A stretch of DNA of 21,795 nt from the IMG/VR virus record IMGVR_UViG_3300048549_001648, positions 1 to 21,795 of that record. One strand, 5' to 3'. The position numbers were made by a program, and so were the translations under genes. Below, piece by piece: positions 1-7,724 of this stretch; within the stretch, counting starts at the first letter, position 1, and each line of letters begins with the position of its first letter. Origin of the DNA: a virus. The notes under the pieces were generated by a model. It searched no databases and was not told the origin of the DNA. It saw nothing but the letters and a program-made list of their open reading frames with translations.

Positions 1-527
1 AAGGATCCCTCTAATTTATAAATAAACACATTGCCAGATCTATAGTATTCTCTAAAATACTGATCTTTCATTTTCCAACATTGAATTTTATCTAGCCATT
101 TATATATAAAATTTTGAGCTTTTTCCGATCCACCTTCTAAATATATATCAGAGTTTGCAAACTCAGCCATAACATCGACAGCATTACGAAAAATTGGAAC
201 ATTCGCATATGCCTTTTGACACATCAATATAGACTCTCTGGGAGATATATGATTACTCTTATAGGAATATGGTAGGCTTAACGCCTTAATGTGAGAGTAT
301 TTATCACACACTGGCTTCCTTGAATTTGAAGAGCACCTATCCCTGGTTGTCTCACTATTTTGCGGCTGACTTACATTTCTAACATAAGAGGCATCTGCTA
401 CATAAAAATTTTCTCCAGCAAATGCTGGGCCAGTCGAGCCCGCAGCTTCAGCTAAGTCTTCAAGACTTTTCTCATGACTATTAAACTTATTCCAGTAATC
501 CGATCTCTTTGTATATTTTCTAGGCAT
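1..527 (-). CDS. Portal protein, N-terminal part (runs off left edge)
   Basis: The reading frame opens at the ATG at 527 and stays open to base 1, so about 175 N-terminal residues are visible and the rest lies outside the window. The part around residues 105-175 (PRESILMCQKAYANVPIFRN, then VDVMAEFANSDIYLEGG, then a YYRSGNVFIYKLEG stretch) resembles the start of the core of T4-like and marine-phage portal proteins. The portal forms the dodecameric ring through which DNA is packaged. It lies directly after the terminase large subunit on the same strand, which is the usual order. A late-type -10 box sits just before the ATG. The assignment rests on family resemblance plus position; the first 100 residues are polar and uninformative. 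Confidence 0.75.
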   Translation of the reverse strand, partial: MPRKYTKRSDYWNKFNSHEKSLEDLAEAAGSTGPAFAGENFYVADASYVRNVSQPQNSETTRDRCSSNSRKPVCDKYSHIKALSLPYSYKSNHISPRESILMCQKAYANVPIFRNAVDVMAEFANSDIYLEGGSEKAQNFIYKWLDKIQCWKMKDQYFREYYRSGNVFIYKLEGS

Positions 528-538
528 AATATATTATA
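528..538 (-). promoter_or_regulatory. Candidate late promoter before portal gene
   Basis: Read on the minus strand, TATAAT is followed by ATATT and then the ATG at 527. The same 14 bases (TATAATATATTATG) precede the gene starting at 15608. No -35 box can be seen at 17 bases in either copy, which is what T4-type late promoters look like. Confidence 0.45.
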
Positions 539-573
539 CACCGAAAAGTCGAAAGTTAAATTAAAAGTTACTT

Positions 574-2451
574 TTAACTTATAAATATTGGAGTAAAAGT
601 AGATGTAACAGGATTTTCCTCTACATTCATCATGTCATAATATGTCTTGATCATCCAGTTGCCAAGTATAAGGGCCGAATACGAGTCCTTTCTTGCTTTT
701 CCTGGACCTGTCTGCCTTCTTAAGTTTAAGGGCAATCCAAAAGTCTGAGTACCTTGAGGAGTCGATGTAACCTGTATTAAGGCACATTGATTTTTTGTAT
801 AATTAATCATGTCATACTGATGCTCTAAAAAATCTATTACATTTAACTTTCCAGTAGACTTTTGCATCTCTTTTTGGTTTGGCATGAAAATTAAATCATC
901 TATTGGGAGTTTTTTCTTAATTTGTATGTTGTAAGATTTATCGAGAGGCCTAGATGCAAACCATATTCTCTTATGGTCGAAGTTCGCTTGTAAAAGTTCA
1001 TTCGCTTTTCTTATCCAGTCTGCAGTGGGTTTCCTTAGAATACATATCCTATTGTCTTTCAGGTTGTATTGAGTCTTAGCTTCTCTTAAGCATTCTTGAT
1101 AGTTTTCTGAATCATCTAGGTTTGCTGTTATTTCTTTTATTTCTATTTTCTTTTGGCTGGATAGTTCACTAGCATTTAATGCTTGGATAAACTGCACTCC
1201 ACCTCCGTAGTCACCAACTATCGCAACAATATTAAATTGTTCTAATATATAGTGGAAGTACTTTATATGCTCTTTCATTTTTAGGCCAGGGACAGCGTAA
1301 CTATGAACTACGGTACCAGTCCTTGTGTTGTCATTCAACTTTAAAACATGCATTGCAAAGTCGTCTGAGCTTTCACTTTCTGCCCAGCTTGGGTCAAACG
1401 CTAGAAGGTATTTAGAGTCTCTGTCTCCAGCTATCTCAGTGGAAGGGTCTTCTCCGTCTTTGATCGTGCAAGCTTTCATGGTTGATGTTTTAAAGAATCC
1501 AGAACTATCGTCCGTAAAGATAGCTCCAAACTCCCTGTCAAACTGAGACTGACTCATGGTTTGCTTTGATTGGTTAATCAAATTTTGATCGTATAGAGCT
1601 TTAGGTGCTACATCATAACTAAAGTGCATTATGCACCTATTGGATAGGTCTTTATTCATTTCGTCTCTACCATTAATTATGAGGTCCTCAAAAGTTTCAT
1701 AAACTTTGTACAAATATTCAAACTTGTAACTGGCAGAGGAAAGTGCTATCAATTTATTGTTTGGCCATTTTTTTCTATCCTCTTCCCTCATTTCTCCTCT
1801 TGCAATAAGCTGGTCTTCGATTTTTGTGTAGTTTTCTCTTTCTGTTGGGTTTTGAACTACACTAAGGAAAGGCAGTATAACTTCGTTGTAGACATGTTCT
1901 GGCATTAATAAGAACTCATCAATGATAATCCTATGGAACCTAAATCCCCGAAGCTTTGAGCCATCGCCCAACGGCAAGGCTATGATCTTTGAATCTCCTA
2001 TCTCCAGGGTCCATTGATCATTCTTTTTTGATTTTTTTGTTATACATTGAGAAAGAAATTCTGCCTGAGGTTTTTTAGCTATGTCTTCTATTTTTTCAAA
2101 TATCATTTTCGACTGCCTGAATGTTGCAGCCAAAATACCTATCTGGATGCCCTGATTGAACATTGCGTCGAGGTATGCGTATATAGCTGTACTAAAGGAC
2201 TTTGACATACCACGGCTCCATATGCCTAAAAAGTAATCTGCTTCAAGCATTGCCTTAATAGCCAAATGCTGAAAAGGAAATAGTTGAACTCCAGAGATTA
2301 AATCAGTAGCAAAAGTTACATTAGACCTAAGGAATTTATACAAATGATACTTAGCCTCGTCTTCGTCTAAGTATCCTTTGATTCTTTTAATTTCTTCGTT
2401 TGTGCTTTCGAAGTCGCTATGATATTTTTGCTTTCCTGTTTCCCAAGTCAT
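574..2451 (-). CDS. Terminase large subunit (packaging ATPase/nuclease)
   Basis: Motor and nuclease of DNA packaging, 625 residues, about the usual length for T4-like TerL. ATPase domain: a Walker A-like SRGMSKSF at residues 79-86, a Walker B strand with IIIDE at 175-179, and a coupling motif SSAS at 238-241. Nuclease domain (RNase H-like): FDPSW with Asp353, and VGDYGGG with Asp414; a C-terminal acidic residue lies near KLNVIDFLEH. The start ATG overlaps the stop of the upstream nuclease gene by 4 bases (ATGA), implying translational coupling. The Walker A is the variant SRG.SKS form seen in marine T4-like terminases rather than a textbook GxxxxGK. No intein or break is visible. About 45 bases separate it from the portal gene. 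Confidence 0.93.
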   Translation of the reverse strand: MTWETGKQKYHSDFESTNEEIKRIKGYLDEDEAKYHLYKFLRSNVTFATDLISGVQLFPFQHLAIKAMLEADYFLGIWSRGMSKSFSTAIYAYLDAMFNQGIQIGILAATFRQSKMIFEKIEDIAKKPQAEFLSQCITKKSKKNDQWTLEIGDSKIIALPLGDGSKLRGFRFHRIIIDEFLLMPEHVYNEVILPFLSVVQNPTERENYTKIEDQLIARGEMREEDRKKWPNNKLIALSSASYKFEYLYKVYETFEDLIINGRDEMNKDLSNRCIMHFSYDVAPKALYDQNLINQSKQTMSQSQFDREFGAIFTDDSSGFFKTSTMKACTIKDGEDPSTEIAGDRDSKYLLAFDPSWAESESSDDFAMHVLKLNDNTRTGTVVHSYAVPGLKMKEHIKYFHYILEQFNIVAIVGDYGGGVQFIQALNASELSSQKKIEIKEITANLDDSENYQECLREAKTQYNLKDNRICILRKPTADWIRKANELLQANFDHKRIWFASRPLDKSYNIQIKKKLPIDDLIFMPNQKEMQKSTGKLNVIDFLEHQYDMINYTKNQCALIQVTSTPQGTQTFGLPLNLRRQTGPGKARKDSYSALILGNWMIKTYYDMMNVEENPVTSTFTPIFIS

Positions 2452-3368
2452 TTTTTATCTATAAAGTATTGCAAGTCTACATCCCAAAGGTTTTTGCCAT
2501 AAAACAATATTTTAGGGATGATCTGTACGGATTCTTTTCTTCCACCAGAAAAGACGAATTGGCACGAACCTTTGTATTCGTGAGATATCTCTCTCATGTT
2601 GTGCCAGACATAAGATAGATTGGATTTATACTTTGTCCTCATGTTGTTTTTAATTATTTCATCTATTGTAGATTCTATTACTACAAAGATATATGATGAA
2701 AAACCTTTTGCCCTATCTAGTTCTCTTTTAAATCTTTCTATACCTGATGAAAATGTGGTTTTAAAATCCGTCTCACTTTTTCTGTCAACATATGTATAAT
2801 CGTAGTGAGGTGCTCCTATGGCATAGTCCCCGAAGTCAAGCTTCATGTCCATTGAGCTTGAAAATTTCAAGGGTTGCTGTTCACGGGTGTCTATAAGTAT
2901 TTTTAAATTATTAAAGAAATCATCTTCCTTGAAAAAGTCTTTCATTATATTTCTGCCAAATAATGGCATTATTTTTAGTTCCTCGCAAGCCTTAGAATAA
3001 GATCCGAAGAATTTTTTATATAAATCAATGCTCGGAAGTTCGTTGAGAACGATCTCTGTGTGACAGGGCGCATGCTTAAGCTTTTTGTCTTCAATCCTAT
3101 TAGAAAGTCTTTTGATCAAATAACTCTTGGCTTGACTTTCGTCGGCATATTCGAGCCAAGAAATTAAATTATCATTATTTATAAAATCTATTTCAAAATA
3201 ATCTTTTTTATTGCTAAATGGCAAAAGGGCACCAGTATGCAAATCTTTACGCTGATAAAAATTAACATAATATTCAGCCAATGTAATTTTATGAATTTTT
3301 GATATATGCATATGAAGGCCCTTGTCGTTCTTAAACGACTGCCCGCATACTTTGCATTCGACACTCAT
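2448..3368 (-). CDS. Zinc-finger plus ERCC4-type nuclease
   Basis: 306 residues with two recognisable parts. At the N-terminus is a C2H2-type zinc finger (C5, C8, H21, H26; CKVCGQSFKNDKGLHMHISK). The C-terminal half is an ERCC4/XPF-family nuclease: ILIDTREQQ around residues 158-164, LDFGDYAIG at 177-185 and DRKSETD at 195-201, matching the family's GDx(n)ERKx3D catalytic pattern with Asp for the first Glu. The middle (about 60-150) has no motif I recognise. It should cut structured DNA; placement between SNase and terminase suggests work on replicating or packaging DNA. It shares a 4-base overlap with terL, and 17 bases separate it from the SNase gene upstream. Confidence 0.85.
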   Translation of the reverse strand: MSVECKVCGQSFKNDKGLHMHISKIHKITLAEYYVNFYQRKDLHTGALLPFSNKKDYFEIDFINNDNLISWLEYADESQAKSYLIKRLSNRIEDKKLKHAPCHTEIVLNELPSIDLYKKFFGSYSKACEELKIMPLFGRNIMKDFFKEDDFFNNLKILIDTREQQPLKFSSSMDMKLDFGDYAIGAPHYDYTYVDRKSETDFKTTFSSGIERFKRELDRAKGFSSYIFVVIESTIDEIIKNNMRTKYKSNLSYVWHNMREISHEYKGSCQFVFSGGRKESVQIIPKILFYGKNLWDVDLQYFIDKK

Positions 3369-3385
3369 AAAAATAAAACAAAAAA

Positions 3386-3778
3386 TTATTTCTTATAAAC
3401 ACTAGCATAACCTTCGGTTACAAGTAAATCATTAATAGAAACAAAATCTTCTTGAACCCCTATATCATCCTCTAGATAATATATGGTGCCTACCACCCGC
3501 CCATACTTGCCTATACTCACGCTTTCTAGGTACACACTGTTTGTACTGCAGATCTCGCTAACGCGAGCCTTAGCAGATAGCCCCAAACTTTTCTCATTTT
3601 TACGATCTTCTAGATTTTTAATTTTACTTTGTAATCTAGTCTCTGGAGCGTCTATACCATATAATCTTATTCTCTTTCTTACTGTTATACGGAAACCCAA
3701 GTCTATATCTGCATCTATTGTATCGCCGTCTATTACTCTTATGTTTGACAGCTGATAGACATATAGGCCTGATGTCAT
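3386..3778 (-). CDS. SNase-like (thermonuclease-fold) nuclease
   Basis: 130-residue staphylococcal-nuclease-fold protein. Visible motifs are RVIDGDTIDADIDLG (metal-binding Asp at about 17 and 19), KRIRLYGIDAPETR (Arg38, Asp43 and Glu46 in the catalytic loop) and KYGRVVGTIY (second catalytic Arg at about 94), ending with LLVTEGYASVYKK, typical of the family's last helix. All expected catalytic positions are present, so it is probably active as a Ca2+-dependent nuclease. No signal peptide is seen; it should act in the cytoplasm. Its ATG overlaps the TGA of the preceding small gene (ATGA). Its place one gene before another nuclease and the terminase suggests a late role in DNA processing or host DNA breakdown. 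Confidence 0.88.
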   Translation of the reverse strand: MTSGLYVYQLSNIRVIDGDTIDADIDLGFRITVRKRIRLYGIDAPETRLQSKIKNLEDRKNEKSLGLSAKARVSEICSTNSVYLESVSIGKYGRVVGTIYYLEDDIGVQEDFVSINDLLVTEGYASVYKK

Positions 3779-4029
3779 AGGTTTTCGACAGTAGTTTTGT
3801 CATCAATTACCTTGTCTTCTGGTTCTACGATTTTCTTTACTGATGTACTCGAGGTTTCTTTGCCGCCTACATCCTCTTCAGCCAGGTTCTTTGGGCTAAT
3901 GATAGCACTAAGAGCTTTAATGATAACTTGATCCGTTTCGGTAATGGGTTCGAAGTCTTTTTCTTTTTCGAAAATTCGTTCGATCATTTCGTACTCATGG
4001 TCGCCAATTAATAATTCAATTTTCTTCAT
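3775..4029 (-). CDS. Small acidic protein, unknown
   Basis: 84 residues that I do not recognise. The first half (MKKIELLIGDHEYEMIERIF) looks like a short strand followed by helix; the second half is Ser/Thr/Glu/Val-rich and probably disordered (EEDVGGKETSSTSVKK). The gene is well supported as coding: its start overlaps the upstream stop (ATGA) with AAGGA about 9 bases before the ATG, and its own stop overlaps the start of the SNase gene in the same way. Confidence 0.7.
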   Translation of the reverse strand: MKKIELLIGDHEYEMIERIFEKEKDFEPITETDQVIIKALSAIISPKNLAEEDVGGKETSSTSVKKIVEPEDKVIDDKTTVENL

Positions 4030-5075
4030 ATTGCATCCTTTTTTGATATTCCTAAAATTCTAGCTTTCCAGCTTTCCATATTATCTAATCTGTCAGCCTC
4101 TTCTTCAACTAATTTTTTCTGCATCTCCGCTATTTCAATCATTTGGTTTCTTTGCTCTTCTATCTGAAAGTTTCTCACCAAAGTTAATATGCTGGCATTT
4201 TCTTTTTGTCTATTCCTGAGTCTTTCAGCTCTGTCTCCATTTAATTTTTTAATTAGCGACTCCATCCGCTTTTCGCACTTATCATATTCATCTGTCTTTG
4301 ATTTGAGTACTTCTGCCAGTCTAACCGTCATATCTTGCTGGTCTTCGACTTCATTAAACATGATGTTTAGTTTTTCTATGTGCGACGATATATTTTTTAA
4401 ATTAATATAATCAACACAAACATTGATATATAAGTTCACTTCATCACTGGTAAGGTCTGGTTTATCCCATATGGCTCTTACAAACTCGGCCTCGAATAAT
4501 TCTCTATCTTTTTTACTACTATAATTATTTATTACCTGTATTAATCTTGGAGCCGACAAGTTTTTGATTAATTGCTTTGCACATTCTAAGTCTTCATGGT
4601 TCATTGAGCCTTCTTGATGATCTAAGTGGCAATATGTGTTTATTTTATCTATAGATACCTTTATTGTTTTAGGAGGCTTATATTCTTGATTGATCGCCGA
4701 TTCACTTTCGTGAACAAAGTTTGGCTCATATTCCTTCAAGAACTCCAGTACGGCAAGATGGTGCTTAGATAATCTCTTTACATTAATGTCTGGGTATAAT
4801 ATTTCGGAGATCTGGAATGCACTAAGTCCATTTTCAGCTTGAACTTTAATGAAATCCACTTCTCTTTCAGATAGCTCTACTTCTTTAACTTTTTCCCATG
4901 CAGTCGTTTGGTAGTCAAGGCTTCTGTTAGCTAAAAAATCTCTTACAGCCCTACCTTCTTTAGTTCTTCCGTCCAAAGAGTCATCTTCAAAAACTAACCT
5001 AGTGAGATCTGTTAGGTTCGGAGTGCTATTAAAGTTTTCTAATAGTTTATTCTTTTGTTGGTTTGTCAGTTTCAT
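4026..5075 (-). CDS. Conserved phage protein with coiled coil; possible small terminase role
   Basis: 349 residues from the ATG at 5075, chosen because GGAG stands 6 bases before it; an in-frame upstream start at 5111 would overlap the sigma-like gene by 65 bases and lacks such a site. Residues about 15-110 (LTDLTRLVFEDDSLDGRTKEG, then LSEREVDFIKVQAENGLSAFQI) are helical and HTH-like; I have the impression of similar proteins in T4-like marine phages. Residues about 230-335 form a long charged coiled coil. DNA-binding-like N-terminus plus oligomerising coil, upstream of terL, would suit a small terminase subunit, but this is inference only. It overlaps the next gene by 4 bases. Confidence 0.7.
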   Translation of the reverse strand: MKLTNQQKNKLLENFNSTPNLTDLTRLVFEDDSLDGRTKEGRAVRDFLANRSLDYQTTAWEKVKEVELSEREVDFIKVQAENGLSAFQISEILYPDINVKRLSKHHLAVLEFLKEYEPNFVHESESAINQEYKPPKTIKVSIDKINTYCHLDHQEGSMNHEDLECAKQLIKNLSAPRLIQVINNYSSKKDRELFEAEFVRAIWDKPDLTSDEVNLYINVCVDYINLKNISSHIEKLNIMFNEVEDQQDMTVRLAEVLKSKTDEYDKCEKRMESLIKKLNGDRAERLRNRQKENASILTLVRNFQIEEQRNQMIEIAEMQKKLVEEEADRLDNMESWKARILGISKKDAI

Positions 5076-5793
5076 TAGTATCTCCGTTAAGAAAAACAAT
5101 ACCTTTGTCATCTAGTATTTTTTCAGCTTTTTCTTTTAAGGTGTTTTTTAAATTCTTAATTTGCTTATAACCAGCTTTCCTGCCAGACTCACTGCTCTTG
5201 AACCCCATTTCTTTTGCCGCATCTTCATCGGAAAGATTTTGTATAAATAACAGGTCAAATGCTTGCCACTGTCTTTTATTTAAAACCTTCTTTAGTTCTG
5301 ACACTAATTTTTTGATAGACTGGTCTATGTCTTGATCTGATTCTGTATATGTTTTTTCTACTTCGTGTAGATGGTTTTCTATTGATAGTGTGATTTTTAC
5401 GTTGTATGCTTGCTTTTTTGTTTTTTCCCACTTCTTGTACAGAGGGCAGGTGCTATCTTGAGCGCCGCTAGACGTAAACATACATTGATTTTCTGAAGCC
5501 TCCATGGCGAAAGGGCAATTTAGGCATGGACGAGCATAATTGCTATAATTATTCCTTAAGATATTCTTAAATTGATTGGATATAATTTTGTTCAACCAAG
5601 GTTTTATGGGTCTTTCCTGATCCCATTGATCCCACTTCTTATGAATATGGGCTCGTATAATCTGACTTACATCATCAAAATCAATCCACGAAACAGAGTT
5701 AAGGAACCAATTGTTCCTCCTCTTGGCTAGTTCGCAATCGATTATATCAGAATAGTCTTCATATTTACTCTTTATTTTCTTTTTGTCCCTCAT
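5047..5793 (-). CDS. Sigma-factor-like protein with four-cysteine insert
   Basis: 248 residues. Residues about 36-85 (WIDFDDVSQIIRAHIHKKWD, then IKPWLNKIISNQFKNILRNN) resemble sigma region 2 (-10 recognition and polymerase binding). Residues about 170-225 (VLNKRQWQAFDLLFIQNLSD, EDAAKEMGFKS, then a basic GRKAGYKQIKNLKN helix) resemble region 4, a helix-turn-helix. Between them Cys90, Cys93, Cys104 and Cys116 form a probable zinc-binding insert. It likely redirects host RNA polymerase to late promoters such as the TATAAT boxes at 533 and 15614, comparable in role to T4 gp55; this is inference. It overlaps both neighbours. No region 3 or classical region 1 is present. Confidence 0.7.
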   Translation of the reverse strand: MRDKKKIKSKYEDYSDIIDCELAKRRNNWFLNSVSWIDFDDVSQIIRAHIHKKWDQWDQERPIKPWLNKIISNQFKNILRNNYSNYARPCLNCPFAMEASENQCMFTSSGAQDSTCPLYKKWEKTKKQAYNVKITLSIENHLHEVEKTYTESDQDIDQSIKKLVSELKKVLNKRQWQAFDLLFIQNLSDEDAAKEMGFKSSESGRKAGYKQIKNLKNTLKEKAEKILDDKGIVFLNGDTNETDKPTKE

Positions 5794-6055
5794 TCAATAT
5801 ACTGCCAAGATTAAATATATTGTCTTGAGGTACCTCGATATCATATTCTAAATTTGCTAGAGATGGAACTTGATCTGCATCAGTTTCGTCCTCGCCTATT
5901 TCTTTTATCTTTTGTCGCTCCGTATTTCTTTGCATGACTTTATTAGTTGATGAAATACTGCTGTCCATGGGTTCCCCACATGAACTGCAGAATTTAGGCT
6001 TAGCGGAAGAGTACTCTATCTTCGCTCCACAGGTAGTACAAAATATTGACCTCAT
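5765..6055 (-). CDS. Zinc-ribbon protein
   Basis: 96 residues. The N-terminal 27 residues are a zinc ribbon with two CxxC pairs (C6/C9 and C23/C26: CTTCGAK...FCSSCGEPM). The rest is low-complexity and acidic (IGEDETDADQV, then DNIFNLGSILNEGQ), probably flexible. Such short ribbons mediate nucleic-acid or protein contacts; with the sigma-like gene next to it (29-base overlap) a transcription-accessory role is attractive but unproven. Several TATAAT-like boxes lie in the AT-rich gap before the start. Confidence 0.75.
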   Translation of the reverse strand: MRSIFCTTCGAKIEYSSAKPKFCSSCGEPMDSSISSTNKVMQRNTERQKIKEIGEDETDADQVPSLANLEYDIEVPQDNIFNLGSILNEGQKENKE

Positions 6056-6090
6056 TAGTTATAATATAATAATATTATAAAAAAATCAAT

Positions 6091-6717
6091 TTAAATTAAA
6101 TATGCTGACAATATCCTTGCTTGCCGCCTCATAAATTTGTTCATATCTTTATGGGAAACGCAGTCTTCTCCGCTTTTGGAGAATTTATAAATAGGGGATG
6201 CTTGATTTTTTACAAAATCTATCCCTAATATTCCTATGATTTTTCCTTCTAAAGTTTTTAATGGTATGTTATATATGGATAAAACACCTTTTGACATTAT
6301 TACATTTTTAAAAGAATGATCATCTATAGTTAAAGTGTCTTCGTAGCAATATTCCTGATTCTTCATAATATCACTTATGTACTTATGATAGTTCGACACT
6401 AAATGGTTTTGGGAGTCGTGACATTCCCTGCTGGTTCCTGCTGAACTAACCTCATGTGTGCAGCTAAATTTCTGTTGACTTTTCCCTGATATATAATATC
6501 CGCCATTATGAAACTGCATTATATATGCCCTGTCAGAACCTGTTGTATCAAGAATGTACTGTAAGCATATTTCTATGTTTTCATTGTTTTCCACATCCTG
6601 CATGATGGGGTCTTTTTTAGCAGCCTTCCTTTTGTCTATAGCAAGTTTACCAAGCAATGTGCATGTTATGGTTGCTGTAGCACTTATCACAGCTACGATT
6701 ATTTCTGTCCACTCCAT
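6091..6717 (-). CDS. Membrane-anchored GAF-like domain protein
   Basis: 208 residues. Residues about 5-27 form one hydrophobic segment (EIIVAVISATATITCTLLGK) followed by a basic KRKAAKK stretch, so the protein is likely anchored in the inner membrane with its C-terminal part in the cytoplasm. The remainder looks like a GAF fold: DTTGSDRAYIMQFHNGGYYI at about 57-76, then IPLKTLEGKIIGILGIDFVK near 151-170. GAF domains bind small ligands or cyclic nucleotides; the ligand here is unknown. No output domain is attached. It lies 19 bases after phoH and 35 bases before the zinc-ribbon gene. Confidence 0.65.
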   Translation of the reverse strand: MEWTEIIVAVISATATITCTLLGKLAIDKRKAAKKDPIMQDVENNENIEICLQYILDTTGSDRAYIMQFHNGGYYISGKSQQKFSCTHEVSSAGTSRECHDSQNHLVSNYHKYISDIMKNQEYCYEDTLTIDDHSFKNVIMSKGVLSIYNIPLKTLEGKIIGILGIDFVKNQASPIYKFSKSGEDCVSHKDMNKFMRRQARILSAYLI

Positions 6718-6736
6718 ACTTATGTATACACTTAGA

Positions 6737-7453
6737 TTAAAGTGTTTTTAATTTTTTAACTATAAACTTCAATATTTTACTTCTTAATATGTCTCTTTCA
6801 GTGAATACGAAAGTATGTATGCCGTTTTCCCTGCTTTCTTCATCATTAAAAAGGTCAAACATTGGCTTAAAGCCGCTCTTGCCATTAATATCGCTCTGCA
6901 TGGGATCTCCGCATATAAAAAGTTTTGAGTTGTCACCTATCCTAGTTATTAGCGTTACCAGTTCCTTGAAGGAGAAATTCTGAGATTCATCAGCTATTAC
7001 AACCTTATTGTTCCAGCTTGCACCTCTTAAGAAGTTTATCGGCATTGCCTGGACCCTGCCAGACTCAACCAGGTCATCCTTCAGGCTATTGGTAGGGGGT
7101 AGCAGCTCTATAAGCTTATCCTCTAACGGAGCCATGTATGGATTGAATTTATCCTCAAGTGTTCCTGGTAGCGCACCAAGCCCTTTATCTGCGCTCTCAA
7201 TGGCAGTCCTTACATAAAGAAGATCTAGCTCCTCATCTTTTTGTAATATTCTTAAGGCCGACATAACGGCCATGTAGGTTTTTGTTGAGCCAGCTGGTCC
7301 AGACACGAAAACAACCTTAGTATCTAAGTCGGTGCAAAGATCAAGAAATCTCCTTTGCTTGTCGGTAATTTTTTTACCCCTTACTACGAATTTTGCTTTC
7401 AAAGAATCTGCCAGGTCTATATTTTCTGTTATTTGAGGTTTTTTCCTAGACAT
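6737..7453 (-). CDS. phoH: PhoH-like ATPase
   Basis: 238-residue PhoH-family P-loop ATPase, common in phages of marine bacteria. Walker A is GPAGSTKT at residues 52-59; the conserved YVRTAIESADKGLGALPGTL follows at about 80-99 and Walker B is VVIADESQN at 151-159, then FICGDPMQ at 179-186. All family motifs are intact. Proposed roles are RNA/DNA helicase-like or phosphate-stress related; the true phage role is not known. It is the first gene of the minus-strand cluster and is divergent from the gene at 7533, with a palindrome between them. Confidence 0.93.
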   Translation of the reverse strand: MSRKKPQITENIDLADSLKAKFVVRGKKITDKQRRFLDLCTDLDTKVVFVSGPAGSTKTYMAVMSALRILQKDEELDLLYVRTAIESADKGLGALPGTLEDKFNPYMAPLEDKLIELLPPTNSLKDDLVESGRVQAMPINFLRGASWNNKVVIADESQNFSFKELVTLITRIGDNSKLFICGDPMQSDINGKSGFKPMFDLFNDEESRENGIHTFVFTERDILRSKILKFIVKKLKTL

Positions 7454-7481
7454 AAATTTTTTAAAATTTAATATATAATAT

Positions 7482-7504
7482 ATTACACTAAGAATAAGTG
7501 TAAT
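7482..7504. promoter_or_regulatory. Perfect palindrome in divergent spacer (operator candidate)
   Basis: ATTACACT, 7 bases (AAGAATA), AGTGTAAT: a perfect 8-bp inverted repeat midway between the divergent phoH and 7533 starts. A related ACACTT/AAGTGT hairpin with a 6-base loop lies at 6724-6741 just after phoH. It could be a repressor site or a short RNA hairpin. Confidence 0.45.
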
Positions 7505-7532
7505 TATATATTTATATTTATAGTAAAACTAA

Positions 7533-7724
7533 ATGTCAAAAATTTCAAAAATTTCAATAATGGAGCTCCTGTCAAAAAACTTCACTTCATATGTCTCTAC
7601 TCAGTGGCTTAAGACGCCAATAGACAAAGACGGCAGGTGCCCTTCTGAGATGATGAAGGATGGAGATTTAGATAAAGTTTACAAATTACTCAAGAAAGAA
7701 GTAGCCAGCAAAAGATGCAAATAG
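7533..7724 (+). CDS. Small unknown protein
   Basis: 63 residues (MSKISKISIMELLSKNFTSY...), no family recognised. It is basic at its end and mixed helical. It is the first gene of the plus-strand set and overlaps the next gene by 10 bases, which supports coding. No clear Shine-Dalgarno site precedes the ATG; a second in-frame ATG lies at 7560, so the exact start is uncertain. The upstream spacer is very AT-rich with several TATA-like boxes. Confidence 0.6.
   Translation: MSKISKISIMELLSKNFTSYVSTQWLKTPIDKDGRCPSEMMKDGDLDKVYKLLKKEVASKRCK

Noticed and set aside
579-590. T4-type late promoter TATAAATA on the plus strand
   Set aside because: It lies in the last codons of terL and faces no plus-strand gene.
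5076-5111. Upstream start for the coiled-coil gene
   Set aside because: It would add 12 residues and overlap the sigma-like gene by 65 bases; the ATG at 5075 has GGAG at proper distance.
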